This document shows, one piece after another, positions 27,401 to 35,486 of a stretch of DNA of 64,000 nucleotides. The stretch spans positions 62,001 through 126,000 of the forward strand of contig CACYGX010000005.1 in assembly GCA_902774055.1 (NCBI GenBank), written 5' to 3'. How positions within the stretch are numbered: the first letter of the stretch is position 1; each line of letters opens with the position of its first letter. A program made the translations under genes and the position numbers. This stretch comes from an uncultured Bacteroidales bacterium. GTDB taxonomy: Bacteria > Bacteroidota > Bacteroidia > Bacteroidales > Muribaculaceae. The notes below the pieces were generated by a model. The model was not told the DNA's origin, ran no database searches, and saw only the letters and a program-made list of their open reading frames with translations.

Positions 27401-28342
27401 GGAGAGATTGTCACCGAAGGCGAGCTGGTGCTCATTGCCATCCATGTCAAGTGACCACACTTTGTAGGTCACACCATTGACTACAGCACTGCTTTCGGGC
27501 AGTTGCGAAGCAGCCCCGTCAATGCCAAGGTACAGTGCACTCCACTTGGTCACGTCCTCAACATAGACGTAGCAGGACTGATCCTGAGAAGCAAACGTGG
27601 CATCGATAACCACATTGTCAATGGCAAGGCCCATGGCCTTGTTGGGGCTAGTGCCACTGGCCACACTGATGTTCCATGCCAGATACAGGTCTGCACCAGC
27701 AGCAACATTCACTTTGAGCTGTTTGCCCGTGATGGCCGTTGTGCTGATAGGAACGACTTCGGCACCTATCGTAGCGGCATCGGGAGCAAAGAAAGTGTAG
27801 AAATCCTCACCGGCATTGTTCCAATTGACACCATCGGTCGAGACATAGAGTTGCACGGCAAAGCCAGCGGCATTGTCACCGTCGCGGTACTTCTCAATGT
27901 CGTAATTCAGCGCCAACTTGTTGATGTCCTCATTACCGGCATTATGCAGGCAGGTCATCAGATTGATGCAGCGCGTGCCGCCGTCAACGGTGGTCGATAA
28001 GCCACCCACCGAGCAATCGCTGGGCACACTGCTTGAAACAAAGTTCCAAGTACCGTTCTTGGCGTTGCTGGCAAGACTGGTGCCGCCAGTGTACATGACC
28101 GTGGTCGAAGCCGCAGCAAAGCTGCCCACAGTTCGCGGCGCACTCATCTGGCGCTCTACACGCCATCCCTGCGGCATGTCCAAGGTCGCTTCTTGGCCAT
28201 TCCACATGCCGTCAAAATTCTGGGTCACCTGGGTAGCGTCTGCCGTCACTTGAAGCACATCCTGTGCCATGACGGTGCCGCTCCATGTGCTCATCAGCAA
28301 CATGACAGCAATAAAGTTCAAAAAAGTTGAAAACTTCTTCAT
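24455..28342 (-). CDS. Large secreted SGNH-hydrolase multidomain protein with type IX-like C terminus
   Basis: 1295 residues. Signal peptide 1-26. Two copies of a beta-sandwich-like module lie at about 40-250 and 930-1135, sharing PRTVG, SNAKNGTWNF, GGTRCINL/NGTRCVNV, AAGFAVQLY and DLYLAWNISVASG. Each is followed by a CBM26-like segment (about 255-345 and 1150-1235; the second has ELFGAWPGE). SusE/F-like domains lie at about 355-580. An SGNH (DUF4886-like) hydrolase at about 590-840 shows NNSLIYYN, IILQEQSS and DDRHPT. The tail (VVYNINGQAVATG ... GIYIVQG) resembles a type IX secretion signal. Probably a surface esterase acting on acylated polysaccharide (inference). Confidence 0.8.
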   Translation of the reverse strand: MKKFSTFLNFIAVMLLMSTWSGTVMAQDVLQVTADATQVTQNFDGMWNGQEATLDMPQGWRVERQMSAPRTVGSFAAASTTVMYTGGTSLASNAKNGTWNFVSSSVPSDCSVGGLSTTVDGGTRCINLMTCLHNAGNEDINKLALNYDIEKYRDGDNAAGFAVQLYVSTDGVNWNNAGEDFYTFFAPDAATIGAEVVPISTTAITGKQLKVNVAAGADLYLAWNISVASGTSPNKAMGLAIDNVVIDATFASQDQSCYVYVEDVTKWSALYLGIDGAASQLPESSAVVNGVTYKVWSLDMDGNEHQLAFGDNLSNALNTSITANRDYYLCLTKEEVIEITDPSNYTGYVDPTRPPFVASGIFLRGEVNSWGAVTDWEFSDEGGNTYVLYDKTLSGAFKVADANWSSACNYGSNGTSIQMGTPYALVLGTNDNISCGGNAFMCSRIVLTIVDGTATLLLESDDDDTGLTSVYVIGDNNGWNYMDASGELKLVSDKIFKGQVTLPAVGDGYSHWRIYQRLGMGGVWGAESDLTGNNTSGTLIKGANGRVSTAPGTYDVTFNLGTGEYNLELAASTPTTMTLQPADVVLVPQVPEHVKVLSLNNSLIYYNDQDAVFNSIAESMGKDAVWTKHTLLGKSLKTHWDEGDGVAEDGNPGAKMLVRSEAWSHIILQEQSSLPRTDVETFRANVKRWVDYIREYCPNPNAIIIVPINWAYSGDWANYTAFNSTFVKNYQDVALDLGVTLCPVGVAYQEVYDLEGSEGTLTWFLDDRHPTLKATYMAAAMEYGLIYGVDPMDISWAPAAMSASDAAAMRGYASRALNGFTNYVDHTAGQVHYKVTVRDQFGMEIEAPEPVVMTLSAGGEIDANGVFTSDGTNGEYTVTAATGNFTQTANLKVADALTEVITYPAIELNETTLSASEAFDMMGDAATATLPEAWRIDRILTAPRTVGRYDQADDQTMYSGGVSLPSNAKNGTWNFGDNAGSDRALGGISTGVDNGTRCVNVYAHLLNTGKKDIENVNITYNVEKYRKGNNSAGFAVQLYYSIDGRNWTSAGNDFYTYFAPDSETAGYETVPGETVPVNAVLGTKIARGCDLYLAWNISVASGSAAQGAMALGIDDFSIRGELPKIPASQHYIFVNDLTGWDALGLYAWGDSELFGAWPGEASVGDSIVNGSTYKVFLLDANSGNYHLIFNNWNNGLQLPDYDIVADRDYFFTITDSEVVETQATVVEHIFDVAPMIQVRDKVATYPGAIVVYNINGQAVATGTDAVGLHHLSRGIYIVQGRSGNHVDTMKCSIGS

Positions 28343-28347
28343 TGTGA

Positions 28348-28390
28348 CAAAATTAATAGTGAATAAAATGATGTTTATGTCACAAAATTA
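28348..28390 (-). promoter_or_regulatory. Two -7 elements before the SGNH-hydrolase gene
   Basis: TAATTTTG occurs on the minus strand at 28355-28348 and again at 28390-28383. The first would place the start of transcription at the ATG itself, the second would give a leader of about 34 bases. Confidence 0.4.
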
Positions 28391-28560
28391 TCACTTCATG
28401 GCCACTTATTCAAGATACCCAATCAAAAATCTAGCACAATAACAACCATAACAATCTATAAAACAAGACAATACACTTTTGCTCTATCCAAAAAAATCAA
28501 AGCGACAATCTAACCTTTCTATTTCGACCGATTCCCATAACCATAACCCGCATAGATGAC

Positions 28561-28598
28561 AAAAAATCCCGATTTCATCGAGTGAAATCAGGATTTTT
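28561..28598 (-). terminator. Terminator after the Cys/Lys repeat gene
   Basis: AAAAATCC-GATTTCA pairs with TGAAATC-GGATTTTT (one C/A mismatch) around TCGAG, with A and T runs at both ends; it can work in both directions. Confidence 0.85.
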
Positions 28599-28621
28599 AA
28601 ACCTTTGTGTTGCAAGAAGTC

Positions 28622-29269
28622 TTATTTCTTCTTGGGAGCAGCCTTCTCCTTGCAGTCAGGGCATTGCTGGTCGGCGGGTTTGTCACACTTCTTCATGCCT
28701 TCCTTGCACTCGTGCTTCATGCCCTCGGCCTTGTCACACTTCTTCATGCCTTCAGGCTTGTCGCACTTCTTTGCGCCTTCCTTGCACTCATGCTTCATGG
28801 CACCAGCCTTGTCGCACTGCTTGGCGCCGTCCTTGCACTCGTGCTTCATGCCTTCCTTGGGGCACTGCTTGGCGCCGTCCTTGCATTCCTGCTTCATGCC
28901 TTCCTTGGGGCACTGCTTGGCGCCGTCCTTGCATTCCTGCTTCATGGCACCAGCCTTGTCGCACTTCTGGCCTTCGCCCTTCTTGCACTCATGCTTCTGT
29001 GCAGCAGCCTTTGCCTTGCAGTCGTCGCACTGCTGGTCAGCAGGCTTGGTGCAGGGCTGTCCGTCCTTGTGGTCCTTGCACTCATGCTTGGGAGCAACCA
29101 CTTGAGGCCTTTCGTTGCTAGTGAGAATATCTTTACCCGTAGGATCCTTTGAGAGCTCTCTCATCTGGACGCGATCGGGTTCTTCAACAACACCTTGGGT
29201 ATTGGTTTGAGCCATTAATGAACTGGTGGCGATAGCCACAGTAGCTAGAGTTAATAAAAACTTCTTCAT
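28622..29269 (-). CDS. Exported Cys/Lys-rich tandem-repeat protein
   Basis: 215 residues. Signal peptide 1-20 (MKKFLLTLATVAIATSSLMA), a short linker, then from about residue 58 to the end a run of 10-to-13-residue units such as MKHECKDGAKQC, PKEG, MKQECKDGAKQC and DKAGA. About 24 cysteines occur, mostly in ECK, QC and KCDK contexts, with His and many Lys and Glu; CxxC pairs (CDDC, CPDC) lie near both ends of the repeat region. It ends APKKK. The function is unknown. Regular Cys/His spacing in an exported protein suggests metal binding or disulphide cross-linking (inference). Terminator at 28561-28598, promoter at 29318-29325, divergent from panB. Confidence 0.75.
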   Translation of the reverse strand: MKKFLLTLATVAIATSSLMAQTNTQGVVEEPDRVQMRELSKDPTGKDILTSNERPQVVAPKHECKDHKDGQPCTKPADQQCDDCKAKAAAQKHECKKGEGQKCDKAGAMKQECKDGAKQCPKEGMKQECKDGAKQCPKEGMKHECKDGAKQCDKAGAMKHECKEGAKKCDKPEGMKKCDKAEGMKHECKEGMKKCDKPADQQCPDCKEKAAPKKK

Positions 29270-29317
29270 GTCTGTTATTGTTTAATATTTAATAGGTTGA
29301 TAGTTAATTTTCGGTGC

Positions 29318-29325
29318 CAAAGTTA
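29318..29325 (-). promoter_or_regulatory. -7 element of the Cys/Lys repeat gene
   Basis: Minus-strand TAACTTTG, 49 bases before the ATG at 29269. Confidence 0.5.
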
Positions 29326-29385
29326 GCAATAAAAACCGAATTATTAGACGTTTTAAACTTTTTTTGGTTTAAGCATGGTCCAAAA

Positions 29386-29417
29386 TTTGAATAATGTGTT
29401 CAAAACTACTACCTTTG
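29386..29417 (+). promoter_or_regulatory. panB promoter
   Basis: TTTG at 29386-29389, a 20-base spacer and TACCTTTG at 29410-29417, a textbook Bacteroidota promoter 42 bases before the ATG. Confidence 0.75.
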
Positions 29418-29459
29418 CCCCAATTATAACAACAATTAATCATCTATTAAAGAAGATAC

Positions 29460-30281
29460 ATGTCAACCTATACTGTTACTGACCCCCGCAAGGTCACAAC
29501 CAAGCGCATCGCCGACATGCGCATCGCTGGCGAGAAGATCGCCATGATCACCGCCTATGACTACACCATGGCCACCCTCGTGGACCAAGCCGGCATCGAT
29601 ATCATCCTGGTGGGCGACAGCGCCTCCAATGTCATGCAGGGTAACGCCACCACCATCCCCATCACCATCGACGACATGATTGTGTATGGCCGTACCGTGG
29701 TCCGCGCCGTCAAGCGCGCGATGGTCATCGTGGACATGCCGTTTGGCACCTATCAGGGCGATCCCATCGAGGCGCAACGCAATGCCGTGCGCATCATGCA
29801 GGAAACGGGCGCCGACGGTGTGAAGCTGGAGGGAGGCCGTGAGATGCGCGCCGCCATCGAGATGATCTTGCGCGCCGGCATCCCCGTGATGGGTCATCTG
29901 GGCCTCACGCCGCAGAGCATCAACAAGTTCGGCACCTACTCCACCCGCGCCCAGGACGAGGCCGAGGCCACACGCCTGCTGGCCGACGCCAAGGTGCTGG
30001 CCGAGATCGGCTGCTTTGGTATCGTGCTAGAGAAAATCCCCGCCACACTGGCTGCCAAGGTCACCCAGTCTATCAACGTGCCCACCATCGGCATTGGCGG
30101 CGGTGGAGCCTGCAGCGGACAAGTGCTGGTGCTTCACGACATGTTGGGACTGAACCGCGAATTCAAGCCCAAGTTCTTGCGCGTGTATAACAACCTGGGC
30201 GAGCAGATCATCGACAGCGTGGGCAACTACATCACCGACGTCAAGAGCGGTGACTTCCCCAACGCCGACGAACAATACTGA
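29460..30281 (+). CDS. panB: 3-methyl-2-oxobutanoate hydroxymethyltransferase
   Basis: 273 residues, standard length. First committed step of pantothenate synthesis: transfers a hydroxymethyl group from methylene-tetrahydrofolate to ketoisovalerate. Motifs are MITAYDYTMATLVDQAG, LVGDSASNVMQGN, VVDMPFGTYQ, GADGVKLEGG, VMGHLGLTPQS, FGIVLEKIPA and TIGIGGGGACSGQVLVLHDMLG, with the metal-binding Asp and the catalytic Glu. No other pantothenate gene is in the window. Two hairpin repeats headed GGCATCCGCA follow the stop. Confidence 0.97.
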   Translation: MSTYTVTDPRKVTTKRIADMRIAGEKIAMITAYDYTMATLVDQAGIDIILVGDSASNVMQGNATTIPITIDDMIVYGRTVVRAVKRAMVIVDMPFGTYQGDPIEAQRNAVRIMQETGADGVKLEGGREMRAAIEMILRAGIPVMGHLGLTPQSINKFGTYSTRAQDEAEATRLLADAKVLAEIGCFGIVLEKIPATLAAKVTQSINVPTIGIGGGGACSGQVLVLHDMLGLNREFKPKFLRVYNNLGEQIIDSVGNYITDVKSGDFPNADEQY

Positions 30282-30311
30282 TACCTTAATAAAACAACTG
30301 AATTGTTTGAG

Positions 30312-30413
30312 GGCATCCGCACTCAGATAAAACAACAACAATAAGTACAATAAATACAATTTATTGATTAACAATTATTTATATTGTATTTGTTGTACTT
30401 ATTGTCTTCCTTG
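30312..30413 (+). repeat. Gene-end hairpin repeat, copy 1
   Basis: Header GGCATCCGCA (30312-30321), then a long AT-rich hairpin: 23 bases at 30338-30360 pair with 30383-30405 with a single G-T pair. It follows panB and probably ends or stabilises its transcript. The same header and hairpin type occur at 30434, 42294 and, reversed, 32163-32172. Confidence 0.8.
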
Positions 30414-30433
30414 AAAGACAAGAAAAACGACTT

Positions 30434-30533
30434 GGCATCCGCATCCTTGAAATAAACAACAAGAAATACAAGAAGTACAATTGATTGATTAACAGTTGTT
30501 TAAAATTGTTTTTGTTATACTTATTGTTTTCCT
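30434..30533 (+). repeat. Gene-end hairpin repeat, copy 2
   Basis: Header GGCATCCGCA (30434-30443) directly after copy 1. The hairpin arms are more decayed (AATACAAGAAGTACAATT against AATTGTTTTTGTTATACTT). It lies between the convergent panB and MATE genes. Confidence 0.65.
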
Positions 30534-30562
30534 TTTAAAAAAGGGTGGGAAACAAAGCAAGT

Positions 30563-31897
30563 TTATTTGGAAAGTGAGCGGAAGAAATGGATGGTTAATG
30601 GAATGGCGAGGATAAAGGAGAGTATGTCGCAGACGGCTTGACAGATTTCCACACCGAAGAGCCCCAGTACGCGGGGCAAGATCAGAATTAGCGGGATAAA
30701 GAAGATGCCGTTGCGGGCCGCAGCGAGGATGTTGGCCGACAGACTTTGACCACTTGTTTGCAAGGTCATGTTGCACACGGTAATCACTGCCGCCATGGGA
30801 AGGGTAACGAGTTGCCAACGCAGGGCGACAGCACCCACAGCGACGACCTCGGGGTCGTCACGCAAGAGGTCCACCAGCTCATCGGCAAAGACAAAGGCGG
30901 GACCGCACATCACCACAAGCACTGCCATGTCGAGCAAAATAGTAAAATAAAAACCTTTAAGCAAGCGCTTATACTGGCCTGCCCCGTAATTGAATCCGCA
31001 GAAAGGTTGATAGCCCTGCCCGATGCCGATGATGATGGCAAAGATGATGAAGGCCAACCTGGAGACAATCGACATGCCGGCAATGGCCGCGTCGCCATAT
31101 ACGCCCGCTGCCACGTTCAACATCAGGGTGGCGATGCTGGCGAGGGCTTGTCGAGTGAGCGACGGCGTGCCGCCCTTGAGGATTTCCTGCTGGAAATGCC
31201 ACTTGCGGGAGGCTTGTGACAACTGGATGGGGATGTTCTCTCCGCGCCGCGACATCACCCACAAGACGATGAAACCGAACAACTGGCTCAGCACCGTGCC
31301 GATGGCTGTGCCCAGAATGCCCAGCCCAAAGGTGAACATGAACAAGGGCACGAGCACCACGTTAAGCACCGCGCCCGATATCATGCCGTACATCGCCTGG
31401 GTGGCGTTGCCCTGGAAACGCATCTGGTTGTTGATGACCATCGAGGCGGTCATCAAGGGGGCGCCTAACAGAATGACGCCCATAAACTGCATGGTATAGG
31501 GCAAAATGGTGGGAGTGGAACCCAGGGCGATGGATAAAGGCTTGAGGAAAAGCAGGCCCAACACGGTGATAATCAGGCCACAGACGATGCTGCCGACAAA
31601 CGAGGTGGCGGCCATCTGACGCGCCTCATCGATGCGGCGAGCCCCCAGGTGGCGCGACATATAAGTGCCGGAGCCCTGCCCGAACATGAAACCGATTGAT
31701 TGGATAATTGCCATGACGGGGAACACCACGCCAACGGCTGCCGTCGCCTGGGTGTTGATCAGGCCGACGAAATAGGTGTCCACCAAGTTGTAGATGCTCG
31801 TGACCAGCATACTGATGACTGTGGGCACCGCCATCGCGGGAATCACACGACGAATGGGTGCCTGAGTCAAGAATGTATAGTTGTCCTGCTTGCGCAT
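30563..31897 (-). CDS. MATE-family multidrug/Na+ antiporter
   Basis: 444 residues from MRKQDNYTFLTQAPIRR. Twelve membrane helices, the two six-helix halves being recognisable from VISMLVTSIYNLVDTYFVG and LASIATLMLNVAAGVYGDAAIAGM. The FGQGSGTYMSRHLGARR segment is typical of the bacterial NorM/DinF branch. It exports organic cations or other compounds in exchange for sodium or protons; the substrate cannot be read. A longer frame starts at 31972, but the -7 element at 31919-31926 lies inside it, so the start at 31897 is chosen. Confidence 0.92.
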   Translation of the reverse strand: MRKQDNYTFLTQAPIRRVIPAMAVPTVISMLVTSIYNLVDTYFVGLINTQATAAVGVVFPVMAIIQSIGFMFGQGSGTYMSRHLGARRIDEARQMAATSFVGSIVCGLIITVLGLLFLKPLSIALGSTPTILPYTMQFMGVILLGAPLMTASMVINNQMRFQGNATQAMYGMISGAVLNVVLVPLFMFTFGLGILGTAIGTVLSQLFGFIVLWVMSRRGENIPIQLSQASRKWHFQQEILKGGTPSLTRQALASIATLMLNVAAGVYGDAAIAGMSIVSRLAFIIFAIIIGIGQGYQPFCGFNYGAGQYKRLLKGFYFTILLDMAVLVVMCGPAFVFADELVDLLRDDPEVVAVGAVALRWQLVTLPMAAVITVCNMTLQTSGQSLSANILAAARNGIFFIPLILILPRVLGLFGVEICQAVCDILSFILAIPLTIHFFRSLSK

Positions 31898-31918
31898 CGA
31901 GCGTTCATTTTGAGGGTG

Positions 31919-31926
31919 CAAAGGTA
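31919..31926 (-). promoter_or_regulatory. -7 element of the MATE gene
   Basis: Minus-strand TACCTTTG; transcription would start near 31912, 15 bases before the chosen ATG. Confidence 0.6.
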
Positions 31927-32076
31927 CAAAAAAAACTTGCCTTAATCGCTGATTTGAAGACAAGAAATTCAAGATTAACTAATTTGGCAACCTCATCTTC
32001 AAACAACTTTTTTTTCAAACAACATTAACAACGTTGAACAACAATAACAACAATTTTTTGTAATTCGAATTTGAAA

Positions 32077-32172
32077 ACAAGAAATACAATAAGTGTAATT
32101 TGTTGATTATCAACTAATTAATTGTAATTATTGTATTTATTGTCTTCCTTTTTTTTACAGTGTGCGGATGCC
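32077..32172 (-). repeat. Gene-end hairpin repeat, copy 3 (minus orientation)
   Basis: The header reads GGCATCCGCA on the minus strand (32172-32163), 21 bases past the stop of the esterase gene, followed by a hairpin whose arms lie at about 32118-32141 and 32077-32100. Orientation follows the preceding gene, as in the other copies. Confidence 0.75.
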
Positions 32173-32192
32173 AAATCTCATAGTATTGTTTT

Positions 32193-32885
32193 CTAGTTAT
32201 CGTGGTCTAGTTGCAGGAGCCACTTGATGCCCTTGACCACGCGCAGGGGCGGGTTCTTGAAGTGGTTACCGGGGTTGAGTTGGAATGTGGCGGGGATGCC
32301 GCGATCGGCCATCAGCTGAGCCAACGCCTGTGTGCGCTCGCCGACAGTCTGCAGTACGGCATTGCGCGAGGTGCTCTCCTTGTCGCCCACCGAGAGATAG
32401 ATGCCCTGCAAGGGTGCCGCCAGTTGGTGTTCATGGGCATATTCCAGCCAGCCGGGAAACCACATCGACCCCGAGGCCGAGAGGATGCGGGTGAACAAAT
32501 CGGTCTGAAAAGCGGTCCACACGGCAAACAGTCCCCCCAGCGAGTAACCGGCCAGACAGCGCCATGCGGGCGGGGCGTCGAGCAGTCGCTCGACCTGCGG
32601 TACCACCTCGCTAGTGAGTAACGGCAACAGTTCGGGAGCGCCACCCGTGAAGCGGTCATCCCGCGAAACGACCGTCTCGATGGGCCACGGCGACAGTTCC
32701 TGGTTCCAATGCAGGCCGCTGATGGTCACTAGGTTAAAGCCACTGCAATCCACCTGCTGGCACGCATCCAGCAACAACTGGCCATTCTCGTGATAGTCAA
32801 TCGAATAGACCAGCGGCACGCTGCCCTGCACCAAATGGTAAACACACACCCTGCGGTGCCCAAACTGCAACTCCTGAACTTCCAT
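32193..32885 (-). CDS. Alpha/beta-hydrolase esterase, enterochelin esterase (Fes/IroE)-like
   Basis: 230 residues with no signal peptide. The nucleophile elbow is GYSLGGLFAVWTAFQ (Ser about 130); PLVYSIDYHENG, SASGSMWFPGW and GDKESTSRNA are typical of the putative esterase family PF00756, and the catalytic His is probably that in LNPGNHFKNPP. It should hydrolyse an ester in the cytoplasm; the substrate is not evident and no siderophore genes are near. A -7 element lies just upstream of the ATG, so the mRNA may be leaderless. Confidence 0.85.
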   Translation of the reverse strand: MEVQELQFGHRRVCVYHLVQGSVPLVYSIDYHENGQLLLDACQQVDCSGFNLVTISGLHWNQELSPWPIETVVSRDDRFTGGAPELLPLLTSEVVPQVERLLDAPPAWRCLAGYSLGGLFAVWTAFQTDLFTRILSASGSMWFPGWLEYAHEHQLAAPLQGIYLSVGDKESTSRNAVLQTVGERTQALAQLMADRGIPATFQLNPGNHFKNPPLRVVKGIKWLLQLDHDN

Positions 32886-32890
32886 AGCGA

Positions 32891-32898
32891 CAAAATTA
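32891..32898 (-). promoter_or_regulatory. -7 element of the esterase gene
   Basis: Minus-strand TAATTTTG; transcription would start at about 32884-32885, at the ATG itself. Confidence 0.45.
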
Positions 32899-33051
32899 CA
32901 AAATAATCCATAAAATATGGTGGTTTGATGCCGTGATTACTGATTGCTAATTGTGCTTTTTGGCCTGGATGAAAAGATTTTTCTCGTTTTCCTTGTTTAA
33001 AAAGGGGGTGGTTATGTGTTATATTAGTAAATTAGCAAAAATTTAAGCGAA

Positions 33052-33549
33052 TTGATGACGATAGACGCATTTAACCAACAAGCGACTCGGCTCAGGAAGC
33101 TAGCACTGCAGGCATCAGCGACTGCGGGAGCCGATGCCGACACCGCTGAGGACATCGCCCAAGAGACGATGTTGCGCTTGTGGCAGATGCGTGACGATAC
33201 TCGGCTATACAATCCCGAGGGTTATGCCTCGACGATTGCCCGCCACCTGACCCTGAACCTGTTGCGCCGCAAGACGCCCCTCCCGCTCAACGAGCACCAA
33301 GCCGCAGACCTGACGGTACCCTCTCCACTGGACATGATGCTGCAAAGGGAGGACGAGAAGTGGCTCAGGCAACGCATCCGCAACCTGCCCTACACCCAGC
33401 ATGCCATCCTCAGGCTGCGCGAGGTGGAGCACCGCACCAATGAGGAGATTGCCCACATCTTGGGCATCCAGCCATCGAGCGTTAACACACTGCTGGCCAG
33501 GGCAAGAAGACAACTACTCAACGAAATCCAACAATTAAGGAAGACCTGA
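33052..33549 (+). CDS. ECF-type RNA polymerase sigma factor
   Basis: 165 residues. Region 2 shows DTAEDIAQETMLRLWQM and the -10 reading helix near NPEGYASTIARHLTLNLLRR; region 4 shows EVEHRTNEEIAHILGIQPSSVNTLLARARRQLL, a clear helix-turn-helix. It starts a same-strand series with an anti-sigma-like membrane protein, a coiled-coil protein, a TonB-receptor-like barrel and a peptidase. The target promoters are unknown; autoregulation of this operon is an inference. Confidence 0.92.
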   Translation: MMTIDAFNQQATRLRKLALQASATAGADADTAEDIAQETMLRLWQMRDDTRLYNPEGYASTIARHLTLNLLRRKTPLPLNEHQAADLTVPSPLDMMLQREDEKWLRQRIRNLPYTQHAILRLREVEHRTNEEIAHILGIQPSSVNTLLARARRQLLNEIQQLRKT

Positions 33550-33554
33550 AACCG

Positions 33555-34265
33555 ATGAAACAGTTATCACAACAACAAGCGGGCGCATTGCTCGACAGAT
33601 ACATGGACGGCCTCACCTCGCACGATGAGGAAGCCGCGCTGCGTCGGTACTTCCGCACCCACGACGTCCCCGACGAGTGGCAGGACTACAAGGTGATGTT
33701 TGACTACCTGGATAGCGGCATGGAGGACGGCATGCTGACAGCTCAGGAGCCCCTTTCCACACCGCCCATCAACCAAATGGGCCGTCGCTGGTGGGGCATC
33801 GCTGCCGCAGCATGCATCACGGCTGCCATCGTAGTGACCGCCTTGCTCCATAAGCCGGCATCAACAGCTCCACAAGAGTCCCCCACCATTGCCGCCCAAG
33901 TGGACAATGACACCGCCACAGTTCCCGCAACTGCAGTAAAAGAAATTGCTCCCCAGTATTTAGCATCGGCCACCCCACCCCGTCCAGTTCATGCAGTCCG
34001 TGCTACTCGTCCAGCCCGTCCTGCCTCCCACAAAGGCCGCTTGCAGGCTCGCAACGACAGCCTCGCCCGCGAGAACGCACGCCTGCAACGCGAACTGGCC
34101 GACCTGAAGCGCCGCGCCTTCATCATCGACCTGGAAGCCAACGGATTCAGGGCCATCCAAGACGAGGATGGCAGCATCGTGCTCATCGACCTCGAGCAAG
34201 AAATCGAGAACGAATTGAACAATCAATTGAACAACCAACCAACAACCAATATCCCTGCATTATGA
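33555..34265 (+). CDS. Anti-sigma-factor-like single-pass membrane protein
   Basis: 236 residues. An N-terminal acidic helical part (QQQAGALLDRYMDGLTSHDEEAALRRYF) resembles zinc-free anti-sigma domains, one membrane helix follows at about 78-97 (GIAAAACITAAIVVTALL), then a periplasmic low-complexity stretch and a coiled coil at about 160-195 (NDSLARENARLQRELADLKRR). It begins five bases after the sigma gene and its stop overlaps the next start (ATGA), which fits a sigma/anti-sigma pair. The role is inferred from position and build, not from a strong domain match. Confidence 0.7.
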   Translation: MKQLSQQQAGALLDRYMDGLTSHDEEAALRRYFRTHDVPDEWQDYKVMFDYLDSGMEDGMLTAQEPLSTPPINQMGRRWWGIAAAACITAAIVVTALLHKPASTAPQESPTIAAQVDNDTATVPATAVKEIAPQYLASATPPRPVHAVRATRPARPASHKGRLQARNDSLARENARLQRELADLKRRAFIIDLEANGFRAIQDEDGSIVLIDLEQEIENELNNQLNNQPTTNIPAL

Positions 34266-35455
34266 AAACAACCAACTATATCATCATCGCGACGCTTATC
34301 GCCCTGCTCGTGCCTGCAACGGCCAGCGCCAACGTCTATGAGGACCGCCTGAAAGAGGCTTTCGACGACATCATCAGCGCCGTTTCCTTCCCGTTCAGCG
34401 ACAAGGACGCCAGCCAGATGCACACCATCTATTCCGATCCCGAGACCGGGGTCAAGGAAGGCCAGCTTGATGTGTACAAGTTCACCCTCGACCGCAATGG
34501 CATCGACTTGATCAACAACGCCAAAGAGGCCTATGAGCAACTTAATGGCAACAGCAACGCAGATGTCTACACCCTGTGGTGGAACGACAATGATGACGGG
34601 AGTTTCCAGGGCTATCGGCTCTATTACAGCCCCGAGAATGCCATTGTCGTGGGTCTGGCCTGTGACCACTGCTACACCGTTGGCTTTATCGCCCCCAACG
34701 ACAAGCAGCATCGCACGACCTACACCATCGAGTGGGACGATGCCAGTGCAGAAAACGATAGCATCAGTGGGCGCCTCATCACCACTTATGCCCCCATCAA
34801 GGCCAAAGCTGCCAACGATGGCTCAAGGATAATCACCTCTGGTAATATCAACGGCCATCTCCTCGCCCCTGCTTATACCCCTGACATTGACACTGACAAC
34901 TTCGACAAGTGGATAGAGCAACTACAGGCCGGGATGGAGGAATACCATAACAAGGACTTAGAGAAGTATCAACAAGGCATGGAGGAGTACCAAAAGAGCA
35001 TGGAAAAGGCCATGGAGGAGTATCAGGCTGCGAAAGAAAAGGCTCTGGCTGCCAAGGAGAAAGCCCAGGCCGCCAAGGAGAAGGCTCAAAGCGAATTGAA
35101 CGAACTGGATGAGTTGTCCAAGTTGTCCAGAAACAACGATTTATCTGACCTCTTCCTTCGCGTTCCCCGCGACAAGTCCCTCACGCCCAGCAAACCCAAT
35201 GCCAAGGACTGGATGAAGAAGCTGCTCTTCTACATCAACAAGGTTCAAGAGAACGGCGACCGCTACCTCTACCTGTCCAAACTCTACGAGCTGTGCAAGG
35301 ACACCGACGGCCTGGACCAGACCGACCTGAAAATCGCGGCACAACAGCTAGAATCGGTCTATAATCAACTCAAGTCCAAAAACAAACTCAAGGAAAACGA
35401 ACTCCTTTTCCTCAAGAGCATGGTCGATCTGCTCCAGAGCAAAATCAAGAACTAA
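34262..35455 (+). CDS. Exported protein with central coiled coil, function unknown
   Basis: 397 residues. A signal peptide (about 1-23, ending ASA) is followed by a mixed alpha/beta domain (about 25-200) with YTLWWNDNDDGSFQGYRLYY and LACDHCYTVGFI, then a long charged helix at about 215-285 with repeats of EEYQ, KAMEEYQAAKEKA and LAAKEKAQAAKEKAQ, and a C-terminal helical domain. It overlaps the preceding anti-sigma-like gene by four bases. I do not recognise the family. It is probably periplasmic and part of whatever envelope system the sigma factor controls. Confidence 0.65.
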   Translation: MKTTNYIIIATLIALLVPATASANVYEDRLKEAFDDIISAVSFPFSDKDASQMHTIYSDPETGVKEGQLDVYKFTLDRNGIDLINNAKEAYEQLNGNSNADVYTLWWNDNDDGSFQGYRLYYSPENAIVVGLACDHCYTVGFIAPNDKQHRTTYTIEWDDASAENDSISGRLITTYAPIKAKAANDGSRIITSGNINGHLLAPAYTPDIDTDNFDKWIEQLQAGMEEYHNKDLEKYQQGMEEYQKSMEKAMEEYQAAKEKALAAKEKAQAAKEKAQSELNELDELSKLSRNNDLSDLFLRVPRDKSLTPSKPNAKDWMKKLLFYINKVQENGDRYLYLSKLYELCKDTDGLDQTDLKIAAQQLESVYNQLKSKNKLKENELLFLKSMVDLLQSKIKN

Positions 35456-35486
35456 CCGCCATTAATCATATCAACATTTAACCCAT

